A stretch of DNA of 64,000 bases. Source: Promethearchaeia archaeon (GTDB lineage Archaea > Asgardarchaeota > Lokiarchaeia > Sigyniarchaeales > SOKP01). Below are positions 29,558-37,886 of the stretch, one piece after another (the stretch's first letter is position 1; each line of letters opens with the position of its first letter). Where the stretch lies: positions 124,001 to 188,000 of the forward strand of contig JAHQWJ010000120.1 in the NCBI GenBank assembly GCA_029856125.1. Reading direction: 5' to 3'. The position numbers and the translations under genes are program-made. The notes under the pieces were generated by a model. It saw only the letters and a program-made list of their open reading frames with translations. It was not told where the DNA came from and did no database searches.

Positions 29558-30334
29558 ATGATATTTCAAGGTTTTGACATATGGTTTATAGTAATACCTG
29601 CAATAATTTTCGTTGTGATTTTCTTTTCTTGTTGGCTACTTGCAGGTATAAAGGTAATACTGGAGTATGAAAGGCTTATAATATTCAGACTCGGCAAGTA
29701 TAAACGAACGATAGGACCTGGCGTAGTTTATGTGCTCCCGGTTTTTGAAAAGTCCCAGAAAGTCGATTTAAGAATCGTAACTGCTGACATTCCGAGACAA
29801 GAAGTGATAACGAGGGATAATATACCCGTTTTGGCTAATACCGTAGTTTATTTCAAGGTAGAAAGACCCTCGGATGCAATCATCAAGATAGAAAACTTTG
29901 CTTACGCAGTTAGACAATACACACAAGCAGCTTTAAGAGATGTTGTCGGTAATATGGAATTAGATGGCGTTTTAACTGAAAGAGATAAAATTGCATCCGA
30001 CATTAGAGAGCTTGTAGATAAAGAGACAAACGAATGGGGCATCGACATAAAAAGCATAAAGATACAAGAAATAGAATTACCTGCTGAAATGAAAAGAGCA
30101 ATGGCCAAACAAGCAGAGGCAGAACGAGAAAAACGAGCAGCAATTATTGCTAGTGAGGGTGAGCTTGCATCAGCAAAAAACCTAGCGGAAGCAGCAAAAA
30201 TGATGGCATCTGAACCTGGAGCCTTACAACTTAGGACCCTTCAAACTATCAGGGATATTTCCCAGGATCCCTCTGAAAAGATAGTAATTTTCATGCCTTC
30301 TGAAATAGGTAATATTCTTAAGAAGTTTACGTAA
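29558..30334 (+). CDS. SPFH/band 7 protein, stomatin-like slipin
   Basis: This 258-residue protein has one N-terminal hydrophobic hairpin (about 8-33), the SPFH domain (about 35-200; YERLIIFRLGKY, GPGVVYVLPVFE, YTQAALRDVVGNMELD) and a helical Ala-rich C-terminus. Stomatins form membrane rings and scaffold or tune membrane proteases and channels. Prokaryotic slipins are usually next to an NfeD gene, and none is here. A metabolic-fold gene follows 16 bp downstream, probably in the same transcript. Confidence 0.94.
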   Translation: MIFQGFDIWFIVIPAIIFVVIFFSCWLLAGIKVILEYERLIIFRLGKYKRTIGPGVVYVLPVFEKSQKVDLRIVTADIPRQEVITRDNIPVLANTVVYFKVERPSDAIIKIENFAYAVRQYTQAALRDVVGNMELDGVLTERDKIASDIRELVDKETNEWGIDIKSIKIQEIELPAEMKRAMAKQAEAEREKRAAIIASEGELASAKNLAEAAKMMASEPGALQLRTLQTIRDISQDPSEKIVIFMPSEIGNILKKFT

Positions 30335-30350
30335 TATGGAGGGTTCAAGG

Positions 30351-31022
30351 ATGAGTAGAACTTTCATAACGAATCAAAGATACATACAAATAGCTTTCAA
30401 TCATTCAGCGACAGATGTTTTAAGAATCTTACCCAACATACCATACGACCCACGCGTAATCATAGAAGCTGGAACGCCGTTCATTAAAAGGGAAGGAATT
30501 GCCGGAATAAGATTGATTCGAAGACTTTGGCAGGGACTACTCGTTGCGGATTTAAAGGTTACAGATGGAGCATACGAAGAAGTAAAATTTGCACATGCTT
30601 CAGGAGCTAATGCAGTTACTGCAGCTGGAACCGCGCCAACAGAAACTCTGGATTTCTTTAATGAAATCTGTGAAAGAAATGGATTATTCTCTATGATCGA
30701 TATGCTTGGTCAGGAAAATCCTTTGCGTAAATTGCAACCATTAAAATTTAAACCAAAAGCAGTGGTAATTCATAAAGGTAGAGACGAAGAAATAAATCCA
30801 CGAAGTATTATCAGATACAAAGATATCAATAAGGTCCGCTCAAAATACGGTGTATTTGTGTCTGTAGCGGGTGGTTTAGATCACGATTCGGTAAGAAAAG
30901 CTTATTTCAACGGAGCAGATATAGCAATTTTAAATATAGTTAAATCATCAGATAAGAACAGAGGATTACTAGAAACAATGAATTTTAGATCACTGATTCC
31001 CTCAATTCTAAAAGAAGTTTAA
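30351..31022 (+). CDS. HUMPS-family protein (hexulose-phosphate synthase / OMP decarboxylase-like)
   Basis: This protein of about 223 residues is a TIM-barrel of the orotidine monophosphate decarboxylase/HUMPS superfamily. It has the active-site DxKxxD motif in ADLKVTDGA, then HASGANAVTAAG and the phosphate-binding end VSVAGGLDHDSVRKAY. Members include 3-hexulose-6-phosphate synthase (formaldehyde or ribulose monophosphate metabolism). Substrate cannot be decided by eye. The ATG at 30351 is preferred because GGAGG lies 8-12 bases upstream; a Met five codons earlier overlaps that site. Confidence 0.82.
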   Translation: MSRTFITNQRYIQIAFNHSATDVLRILPNIPYDPRVIIEAGTPFIKREGIAGIRLIRRLWQGLLVADLKVTDGAYEEVKFAHASGANAVTAAGTAPTETLDFFNEICERNGLFSMIDMLGQENPLRKLQPLKFKPKAVVIHKGRDEEINPRSIIRYKDINKVRSKYGVFVSVAGGLDHDSVRKAYFNGADIAILNIVKSSDKNRGLLETMNFRSLIPSILKEV

Positions 31023-31042
31023 TTAAGTAATTTAATTTCTCA

Positions 31043-31053
31043 TTTTTTTTTTT
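31043..31053 (+). terminator. T-tract terminator after the HUMPS gene
   Basis: An 11-T run lies 21 bases after the stop codon, just before the convergent small zinc-binding ORF. Confidence 0.45.
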
Positions 31054-31055
31054 AT

Positions 31056-31223
31056 CTATTTTATTACGATCGTATTTTTACAATCTTTACAGAATAATTC
31101 TATGTAATTATGAGATTCCTGTAAGAATAACTTATGTCGTTCTATTTCGCAACTATAGCATTTTTTCTTTCTATAGAAGAAGTTGGGGATTAAAAAATCA
31201 TTAGTTCTTTTTACTCTACTCAT
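31056..31223 (-). CDS. Micro-protein with two CxxC pairs (zinc-binding)
   Basis: This 55-residue frame is too short for usual gene callers. It starts MSRVKRTNDF, has a basic N-terminus, CYSC at 22-25 and CKDC at 45-48, spaced as a zinc ribbon, and ends TIVIK. The Cys pairs and lack of stops argue for a real gene in the otherwise empty 31023-31392 interval. Function unknown. The rest of that interval (31224-31392) holds only AT-rich sequence upstream of the ABC gene. Confidence 0.6.
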   Translation of the reverse strand: MSRVKRTNDFLIPNFFYRKKKCYSCEIERHKLFLQESHNYIELFCKDCKNTIVIK

Positions 31224-31392
31224 AATAAGGAAAAATCAAGATTTTTATATAAATCCCGCCTCAGTAATGATTTCTTGTTTTTAAAATATAAAAACTGAAT
31301 CTTTTTTTGGAACTTTAGTTTATAATAAACGATTTACTGGATACTTTTCTTAACTAAAATATGGATGATTATATAAATTTCCAAAGAAAATT

Positions 31393-32376
31393 GTGAGAAA
31401 CATAATGGGACAGCAAAAAGAAGTAACTAATTATGATGCTCTGATAACATTTCAGAATGTCTCAAAAAGTTATAATAAATCTTTAGCATTAGACAATATC
31501 TCCTTCACTATAAATAAAGGAGATGTGTTTGGGTACATTGGACCTAATGGAGCGGGCAAAACCACAACAATTAAGATATTGGTAGGACTGATAAGGGATT
31601 ACATTGGGAAAGTGTATATCGAAGGGAAGGATATATCAGAAATTCGGCAGGAAATTTATAAGATACTTGGTTATCATCCACAAGAAGCAGGATTTCAAAG
31701 CTGGCGTACGGTAGAACATGCTCTAAGAACTTTTGGGCGATTATCGGGATTGAAACATGATCATCTTGAATTAAAAATCACAGAAGTATTAAAATTTGTT
31801 AATTTAGAAGAAGTCAGGAATAAAAAAATAATCCATTTATCGGGAGGAATGCTACAGAAATTAAGGTTAGCTCAAGCACTTTTAAATGATCCTCAGGTTT
31901 TAGTACTTGATGAACCCTTATCTGGACTTGATCCAAGTAGTAGGTATCAGGTAAAAAACCTTATTAAATCTCTAAGTCTTCGGGGGATTACAATATTTTT
32001 TTCCTCCCATATTTTGTCTGATATTCAAGATATTTCTAACAAGATTGGTATTTTAAATAAGGGGAGAGTAATCAAGATTGGAGATCCTAACGAGATGCAA
32101 AGTGAGTTCCTCATAGGTAATATTATAGAAATAGTATATACCGAAGTAGGAAATCCTTGCCAAAATTTAGAACAAATTGATGGAGTTGAAAAGGTCGAAT
32201 TAGGAGCTCCTAGCAAACAATTTATTCATTTAGGAGTAAACGCAGATTTAGATAATACTATTCAAAAAATACTTAGATCAATAACAGATCAAAACTGTAA
32301 GATGCGAAATTTTCAAATTCTTAAACCAAGTTTGGAGGAAGTTTATTTAAAATACATTAAAGGTGATATCAAATGA
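31393..32376 (+). CDS. ABC transporter ATP-binding protein (drug/ABC-2 type)
   Basis: This 327-residue ATPase has Walker A GPNGAGKT (about 54-61), signature LSGGMLQKLRLAQ, Walker B VLVLDEPLSGLD and the switch His in FFSSHILSD. About 100 residues beyond the NBD form the C-terminal domain found in CcmA/DrrA-like proteins. It overlaps the permease gene by 4 bp (ATGA), so the two are co-translated. GTG at 31393 is the longest start; ATG four codons later is an alternative. Probable export of an unknown substrate. Confidence 0.93.
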   Translation: MRNIMGQQKEVTNYDALITFQNVSKSYNKSLALDNISFTINKGDVFGYIGPNGAGKTTTIKILVGLIRDYIGKVYIEGKDISEIRQEIYKILGYHPQEAGFQSWRTVEHALRTFGRLSGLKHDHLELKITEVLKFVNLEEVRNKKIIHLSGGMLQKLRLAQALLNDPQVLVLDEPLSGLDPSSRYQVKNLIKSLSLRGITIFFSSHILSDIQDISNKIGILNKGRVIKIGDPNEMQSEFLIGNIIEIVYTEVGNPCQNLEQIDGVEKVELGAPSKQFIHLGVNADLDNTIQKILRSITDQNCKMRNFQILKPSLEEVYLKYIKGDIK

Positions 32377-33035
32377 GTTTAAAGATATTGTTCGCAGACG
32401 AATTAAAAGGATTCTACAAATCAAAGGTGATGATTGTGCTATGGGTTGGATTACCGCTCTTATCATTATTATTTCATTATATCGTACCTGACACTGAGGG
32501 AATTCCAATTTCTTCCATCGTGGCAATAATTTTATCAAGTATTGGTGGAACACTTGGCTCTGCTATGTTGAGTACCTCTATTGCAAGCGAAAAAATGCGG
32601 CATGTTTATGATTTGTTCTTAATTCGACCAGTTAAACGCACAAGTATCCTTTTAGCAAAATTCTTTTCCGTGTATTTCTGCCTAATTATTGCTACAGGCA
32701 TTTCTCTAACACTCGGACTTATTCTAGATCAGATATTTATAGGGAATCTTCCTGAGTTCGTACTAAATCAAACTATTGAGTCATTAACAATCAGTATAGC
32801 GGCTATGGCAATTTCTTGTTCGATAGGTATATTTTTTGGGATAATTGTTTCATCTGTCCCTGTTGCTACGATATTGTCAGTTTATATAGGTAATCAAATC
32901 TCAGCTATCTCAATTTTACCAACATTATTCCTAGATTTTATCGATCCTATTATCTTCTCTTTACTAGTTGGTTCCATAGCAGCAGTAATTATGCTTACCT
33001 TAAGCAGTGTATTATTTTCGAGGAAACAATTCTAA
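32373..33035 (+). CDS. ABC-2 type transporter permease
   Basis: This 220-residue membrane protein has about six helices (starting near 22, 48, 90, 125, 160 and 190) and an N-terminal amphipathic segment (LFADELKGFYKSK) typical of ABC-2 permeases. The conserved stretch FLIRPVKRTSILLAKF lies between TM2 and TM3. It forms the membrane half of the transporter with the overlapping ATPase gene. Substrate unknown. Confidence 0.88.
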   Translation: MSLKILFADELKGFYKSKVMIVLWVGLPLLSLLFHYIVPDTEGIPISSIVAIILSSIGGTLGSAMLSTSIASEKMRHVYDLFLIRPVKRTSILLAKFFSVYFCLIIATGISLTLGLILDQIFIGNLPEFVLNQTIESLTISIAAMAISCSIGIFFGIIVSSVPVATILSVYIGNQISAISILPTLFLDFIDPIIFSLLVGSIAAVIMLTLSSVLFSRKQF

Positions 33036-33062
33036 ATAACTTGTGATGTTAGAAAATTTGAA

Positions 33063-33440
33063 TTAAATCTTAACTTTTTCAAGTTCTTTAGTCCACTTAT
33101 CCAAAGAAGTGACCCACCATGCAGCAGCATCTTCCTCTCCTTCTTGGTTTGTAAATACTACTTTCAACAGTTTTCTAAATGCAGATTTATGTAAAAACGA
33201 TTTCGTAATTTCGATATTTAATACGGAACTAATGGGGATTTGCAGAATTTTTTTTGGAATCCACATTTCAAAATATAAATCCTCTGCAGAAAGGATCAAT
33301 ACTCCATTTCCTCTAACTTGGGTAGATTTACGGGATTGTTGACCAAAGAAATTAGCATTGTCCGATGATAAAATAATGCTTTTATCTTTAAACTTATCCA
33401 AAATCTCATTAATTCGTCTTTGAAATAATTTCTTTACCAT
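33063..33440 (-). CDS. PH-like (bPH/GRAM-type) domain protein
   Basis: This 125-residue soluble protein has a core (GNGVLILSAEDLYFEMWIP, IPISSVLNIEI, LKVVFTNQEGEED, then an amphipathic helix WVTSLDKWTKELEKV) matching the seven-strand plus helix layout of prokaryotic PH-like domains. Function unknown. It converges with the ABC permease gene. Confidence 0.65.
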   Translation of the reverse strand: MVKKLFQRRINEILDKFKDKSIILSSDNANFFGQQSRKSTQVRGNGVLILSAEDLYFEMWIPKKILQIPISSVLNIEITKSFLHKSAFRKLLKVVFTNQEGEEDAAAWWVTSLDKWTKELEKVKI

Positions 33441-33484
33441 TTTATCTCAACTTCCTCATTTTGCTTTTTTTTTGATATATTTAT

Positions 33485-35050
33485 TTATTGATCTTGTAGA
33501 AAGTCCTCTTTTTTTGGATAATTTACATCAAATGCACTAAGCAATGGGAGGAACCTTTCTAGTCGTCTTAAAAACGACTCAAAATTTTTTTTATTTTTAG
33601 GTGTCCATCCCGTTTCTGCAACAGCAATTAATCTTGGAAAGGCTTGCCATTCTAACTTATCATTATTTTTAACATACTCAGTCCATAAACAGGCTTCAAG
33701 GCCTAATATTTTCTTATGAAATTTTTCTTCTAAATTGCTTGGAATAGGATCATAGTTATATGTCTGATGGAGTGGAATTAGTCTGTAAGGATAATCAAAA
33801 TAAAGAGCTTTCATTTCCGACATCACAACTTCTCTCCCTTTTCTTATATGCTCTAAAACTTTATCAAAATAATTTGTCCAATATTGACATAACGCGTTAT
33901 CAATAAGATTATCGTTAAGAATTTCGTTCCATCCTATTATCTGTCTTCCTTTAAGCCCTAGATAATCTGCAATTCTATTCGTAAAATATTCTTGTAAATT
34001 TTCTACACTTCCAAGGCTCTCTTCTTTAATACGAGCTTGGCAATCAAAACATCTTTTCCACCTCCTAGTAGGAGCTTCATCGCCACCAATATGAATTATG
34101 CTGGAAGGGAAAATCCCAATAATTTCGTTTAAAACATTTTGAATAAATTCAAAAACCTTTTCTTTTCCTATACAAAGTACATCTTTATGAATCCCAAACC
34201 GAGTACTAACTTTAAATGGCCCGCCTGTACAACTCAACTCGGGATAAACTGCGAGAACTGCCGTTGTGTGCCCGGGAAAATCTAATTCGGGAATAATTGT
34301 AATAAAACGCTCAGTTGCGTATTGAATCAGTTCACGAAGATCTTGTTGTGAGTAATAACCCGATACGGGAATTTCATCTATAGGGGCTTTAATTTTTTGA
34401 TTACTTCTTAAAAATCGTTGTGAAGTTATTGTTCCCTCCCGTTTTGAGCCGATTTCTGTAAGTAGTGGATATTTCTTTATTTCTATTCGCCAACCTTGAT
34501 CATCTGTGAGGTGCCAGTGAAATGTATTTAATTTTAAGAGAGCCATTAGATCCAAAATTTTTTTCACTTGTTTTTTTCCAAAAAAGTGGCGCGATTCGTC
34601 TAACATGAAACCTCGCCATTTAAAACGAGGGAAATCTTCAATTGCGACGCAAGGGATAGAAAATCCTAAAGAAATCTTATCTCCTTTCAAAGCTCTATTG
34701 GGGATTAGTTGAAGTAGCGTTTGGATACCATAAAAGACCCCGACTGATGTGGTTGCAGATATAATGATGTTCTCTTTTGAAACTAAAAGAGAATACCTCT
34801 CAGAATTATTTAATTCTTTTTCATTAGAAGTTTTAAGTATTATTGAGTTTTTTCCTTCATTGCTTTCTGAGGATTTATGAAAAGCTAGAATCAACCCGTA
34901 CTGTAAAGCTAATACTTGTTTCAAATATTCACCATTTCTTGTAGATGTTAAATCCACTTGAATGGTAGTTTTTTGACTAAGGAGAAATACCCCATCATTT
35001 AATGAAACTTTCGCAGGTTCAGGAATTATTTTCAGCTCTTCTTCAATCAT
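33485..35050 (-). CDS. Beta-N-acetylhexosaminidase, glycoside hydrolase family 20
   Basis: This 521-residue enzyme has an N-terminal GH20b domain (about 1-140) and a TIM-barrel with FHWHLTDDQGWRIEIK (177-192), PELDFPGHT and the catalytic pair Asp324-Glu325 in HIGGDEAP. It releases terminal GlcNAc/GalNAc by substrate-assisted catalysis. No signal peptide is present, so it should act on imported or cytosolic oligosaccharides. GH20 enzymes are unusual in archaea and transfer from bacteria is possible. The start at 35050 is the only suitable ATG. Confidence 0.93.
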   Translation of the reverse strand: MIEEELKIIPEPAKVSLNDGVFLLSQKTTIQVDLTSTRNGEYLKQVLALQYGLILAFHKSSESNEGKNSIILKTSNEKELNNSERYSLLVSKENIIISATTSVGVFYGIQTLLQLIPNRALKGDKISLGFSIPCVAIEDFPRFKWRGFMLDESRHFFGKKQVKKILDLMALLKLNTFHWHLTDDQGWRIEIKKYPLLTEIGSKREGTITSQRFLRSNQKIKAPIDEIPVSGYYSQQDLRELIQYATERFITIIPELDFPGHTTAVLAVYPELSCTGGPFKVSTRFGIHKDVLCIGKEKVFEFIQNVLNEIIGIFPSSIIHIGGDEAPTRRWKRCFDCQARIKEESLGSVENLQEYFTNRIADYLGLKGRQIIGWNEILNDNLIDNALCQYWTNYFDKVLEHIRKGREVVMSEMKALYFDYPYRLIPLHQTYNYDPIPSNLEEKFHKKILGLEACLWTEYVKNNDKLEWQAFPRLIAVAETGWTPKNKKNFESFLRRLERFLPLLSAFDVNYPKKEDFLQDQ

Positions 35051-35344
35051 AATATTAACTTCCGTTTAAAAATTTAATAGAAACAGACAAGATGGTTAAT
35101 CGTAAAGAATTTGCTTTCGAATAAAAACGTTATTTATCAAGCGAATTTCTTCCGAAATAAGATATCTTAAAATTTAATCGTACTATACAATGAAGTTCTT
35201 TCGTTAAATTGCCAGATAAAGAGAAAAAAAAGAAGCAAAAACACTTTCAATATTAATCACATAACTTTTTATGTGGAATGGTGATAAGTTTAAGTAAGAA
35301 GTTTAAATCAAAAAATAAACTTAAAAAAAACTGAAACGTTTTTT

Positions 35345-35782
35345 ATGAATTTTTGTCCTCAATGTGGAACTAAAATTGTAGCTTCCTGGAATGTGTGCCC
35401 TAATTGTGGACATAATCTCAAATCAGAGTTAGTAAATCAACAACCAACCTACGATCGAATTCCTAAAGAAACTTATTCTCAACAGAAACCCCAGTATCAA
35501 GTACGCCAATATCAACCTTATAATTATCGTCAGAGAAGTAATAACACAAATGGAATAGTTGCCCTAATTTTTGGACTATTGGGATTATTTGGCGTTATAC
35601 CCGTAATAGGTTCAATCATTGGCATCGTTCTTGGTGCCGTTGGTAAAAATAAAGATGACGATCCGAGAATGGCAAAAGCAGGCTTAATTATTGGCATTAT
35701 TGGAATTGTAATATGGATAGCCTTATATATATGGCTATTTTCGATGATATTTATGATGTTTAGGTATATGCCAATGGATTGA
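35345..35782 (+). CDS. Zinc-ribbon membrane protein with DUF4190-like tail
   Basis: This 145-residue protein has an N-terminal zinc ribbon (CPQCGTKIVASWNVCPNCG), a Gln/Tyr-rich linker (about 30-65), and two C-terminal transmembrane helices with Gly-rich GLLGLFGVIPVIGSIIGIVLG and AGLIIGIIGIVIWIALY typical of the DUF4190 family. Function unknown. The region 35051-35344 upstream is AT-rich, and I see nothing else in it. Confidence 0.75.
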   Translation: MNFCPQCGTKIVASWNVCPNCGHNLKSELVNQQPTYDRIPKETYSQQKPQYQVRQYQPYNYRQRSNNTNGIVALIFGLLGLFGVIPVIGSIIGIVLGAVGKNKDDDPRMAKAGLIIGIIGIVIWIALYIWLFSMIFMMFRYMPMD

Positions 35783-35916
35783 GCTTTTTTATTTGAAAAG
35801 ATTGAAAAGTAATATGAAACTAGTCTATCAATTTTACTTTTATTACTAAATTTGTCGGGACTCTTCTTTTATTATTTTTATCTGCTTTTATATCTATATT
35901 AATAAAATACACGGAT

Positions 35917-36144
35917 TTGAATAGAATGAGTTTAGAATTATTAAGTAAAAATCCTTCAGGATTGGAGAAAGAAGCAAACTATCTTATTTCAAATGTTTCT
36001 TTTGATATAGCTCCTTTTGTTATTCCATTTTCAGACTTAATTCAAAAGAAAGATCGTTTAGATAAATATTCTGGCCAAGAAAACATAACTTTTGCGGATA
36101 GAGATCCAGAGTATAAAAACATTTTATTATCCGAGTTCTTGTAA
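35917..36144 (+). CDS. Hypothetical small soluble protein
   Basis: This 75-residue frame (or 72 from the second Met at 35926) has no recognised motif. It is acidic and moderately hydrophobic in the middle (FDIAPFVIPFSDLI). A TATA-like stretch lies around 35890-35902. It could be a real orphan gene or a chance frame. Confidence 0.4.
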   Translation: MNRMSLELLSKNPSGLEKEANYLISNVSFDIAPFVIPFSDLIQKKDRLDKYSGQENITFADRDPEYKNILLSEFL

Positions 36145-36231
36145 CTTATTTTTAACATAGTAGTTAATCACTAACGTAAATCCGCTTAAATTGTACATGA
36201 ATAATTCAACAATCTCAATTTACTATTGTAA

Positions 36232-36900
36232 TTATGATTTTACCCTTTTATTAGCTCTTATTAGCAAATAAAATCCGTAAAATAACGTTGTTATTAACAA
36301 AATTAGTCCTGGGAACACATTAGTAGCGAATGATAGTGAAAATATATCTAAACCAAACGGAACTGCAAAACTTAAAACCATAGAAATAGTATACACGAAA
36401 GAAATTGTTATTAGAACAACACCAAGAATTCTTTCCTTCCTAGCGTTTACAATACTCTTGTCAATGTAAAATAATTTAAGCTCTTTATTCCCTATTAGAG
36501 CAAAAATTGCGCTAAAAATAAATCCAAAAGACGATAAACGCATAACTATATACCCGGATAATTCAAGAAATTGGCTTGCTATTAGCTGTATAATTGCAAT
36601 TTTATAAATTAGATTTTTATCGTATCGATTACCAAGTTTAGCATTACGCAACTCAATAAAGGAAACTACTACTAAAAAAAACGCACAAACTACTAAAAAA
36701 AGTCCCTGGATTTGTAAACCGAAATAAAACCTTGGTTCCCCAACAGGATTACGAGGAAAAAGGATATAAAATCCATAAACCCAATGAACCATGTCTCCAA
36801 TATCCCAGCCTATAGCCTGAGTTACGTGAGTAGGGAAGATCAATCCACACAACGAAAAACCAAGCGACAAATAAAAGAATATCCTAATTTTCCAAGGCAT
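36232..36900 (-). CDS. Six-helix membrane protein, unknown
   Basis: This 222-residue polytopic protein has hydrophobic segments near 8-28, 60-82, 92-112, 120-140, 158-180 and 190-212, loops rich in Arg/Lys, and no catalytic motif. I do not recognise a family. Confidence 0.7.
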   Translation of the reverse strand: MPWKIRIFFYLSLGFSLCGLIFPTHVTQAIGWDIGDMVHWVYGFYILFPRNPVGEPRFYFGLQIQGLFLVVCAFFLVVVSFIELRNAKLGNRYDKNLIYKIAIIQLIASQFLELSGYIVMRLSSFGFIFSAIFALIGNKELKLFYIDKSIVNARKERILGVVLITISFVYTISMVLSFAVPFGLDIFSLSFATNVFPGLILLITTLFYGFYLLIRANKRVKS

Positions 36901-37221
36901 GCGCTCTCTTTCGTTCTATTAATTGTCTTATAATCTCTAATTATAGGTTGTTTTTTGTCAACTTAAATATATATCTCATAGAAAAATTTAGCTCTTCATC
37001 AATTTTTTTAGTAATATGATAATAATTACTCAGTTTTTTGTCGGTACGCGGTTTTTTGTGGTTAAACAATTTTTAACGCAAGACAACAAGTTTATAAGTA
37101 AGGAGAGCAGTCTCTAAACAAAATATTAAAATTATTTATTATTATTGAAATCTTTTCAGGTTTTTTTCCCAATAAAAACATATAAAAGGCGACAAACCTT
37201 ACTAAATTTAAAAATTGTTCA

Positions 37222-37243
37222 TTATGGGAAATAAATCCCATAA
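37222..37243 (+). repeat. 8-bp inverted repeat upstream of the HTH-like gene
   Basis: TTATGGGA and TCCCATAA are perfect inverted copies separated by 6 bases, 32 bp before the ATG at 37276. It could be an operator or an RNA hairpin in the leader. The rest of the 375-bp interval 36901-37275 is AT-rich with short poly-T and poly-A runs, and I see nothing else in it. Confidence 0.5.
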
Positions 37244-37275
37244 AAAAATTAAAAAAAAATTGATGTGAATTATGA

Positions 37276-37530
37276 ATGATGTTGGAAGAAATAGATAAAA
37301 GCCCCGAGGCTGCAATAATTGCAGTAGACGAAGTATTTAAGACATACGAGCTAATGTGTTTGGATAAGTTAAAGGAAATTGGAAGATCTACAGCTCGAGA
37401 ATGGTCTTTCGCAATGGGCTACACGCATCGTAGTTCACTTGCGAAAATCATACGAAGAATCACAGAACGATACCCTGAGATGCTTAAAATCTACGATAAC
37501 AGGTTTCCGAGACTCTACGAAGCAATATAA
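37276..37530 (+). CDS. Small helix-turn-helix-like protein
   Basis: This 84-residue, mostly helical protein ends in a basic region. The stretch GRSTAREWSFAMGYTHRSSL (about 36-55) has the spacing of a helix-turn-helix, and RIIRRITERYP follows. It may bind DNA, perhaps the inverted repeat just upstream. The second Met (37279) is equally possible as start. No family recognised with certainty. Confidence 0.6.
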   Translation: MMLEEIDKSPEAAIIAVDEVFKTYELMCLDKLKEIGRSTAREWSFAMGYTHRSSLAKIIRRITERYPEMLKIYDNRFPRLYEAI

Positions 37531-37651
37531 GGTTCACTAAAGAGATGTAATCTGATATATCTTTCTGAACCTTTTTCACACATTTGATTTCGCACAAATT
37601 AGAACTTCAATTTTTTTATAAATATGAAAATCTATTAAAAGTGGTTGAAAA

Positions 37652-37885
37652 ATGATAATTAATTGTGAAAATTGTGGAATAGAGTATTCCTATGGTCGAA
37701 ATGTTTGCCATATGTGTGGAGACAATACATTATTCTTTGGTGCAATTTTTGGAGAGGAACGAACTGAACATAAATGGAGCTATGTTTCAGGTACGGACTG
37801 TATTGAGATTTTAACAGAAAAACCTGAATTGTCCAAATCTATTATAAAAGTTTTCCCGGAGAAATGGGATGGAGGTATGATGTAG
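37652..37885 (+). CDS. Small zinc-ribbon protein coupled to glutamate synthase
   Basis: This 77-residue protein has an N-terminal zinc ribbon CxxCGxEYxxxRxVCxxC (residues 5-22), the same signature as the protein upstream of glnA, and a C-terminal region of about 50 residues. Its stop is one base before the ATG of the GltB-like gene, so translation is probably coupled. A role as a small partner of the synthase is inferred from position. Confidence 0.78.
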   Translation: MIINCENCGIEYSYGRNVCHMCGDNTLFFGAIFGEERTEHKWSYVSGTDCIEILTEKPELSKSIIKVFPEKWDGGMM

Positions 37886-37886
37886 A

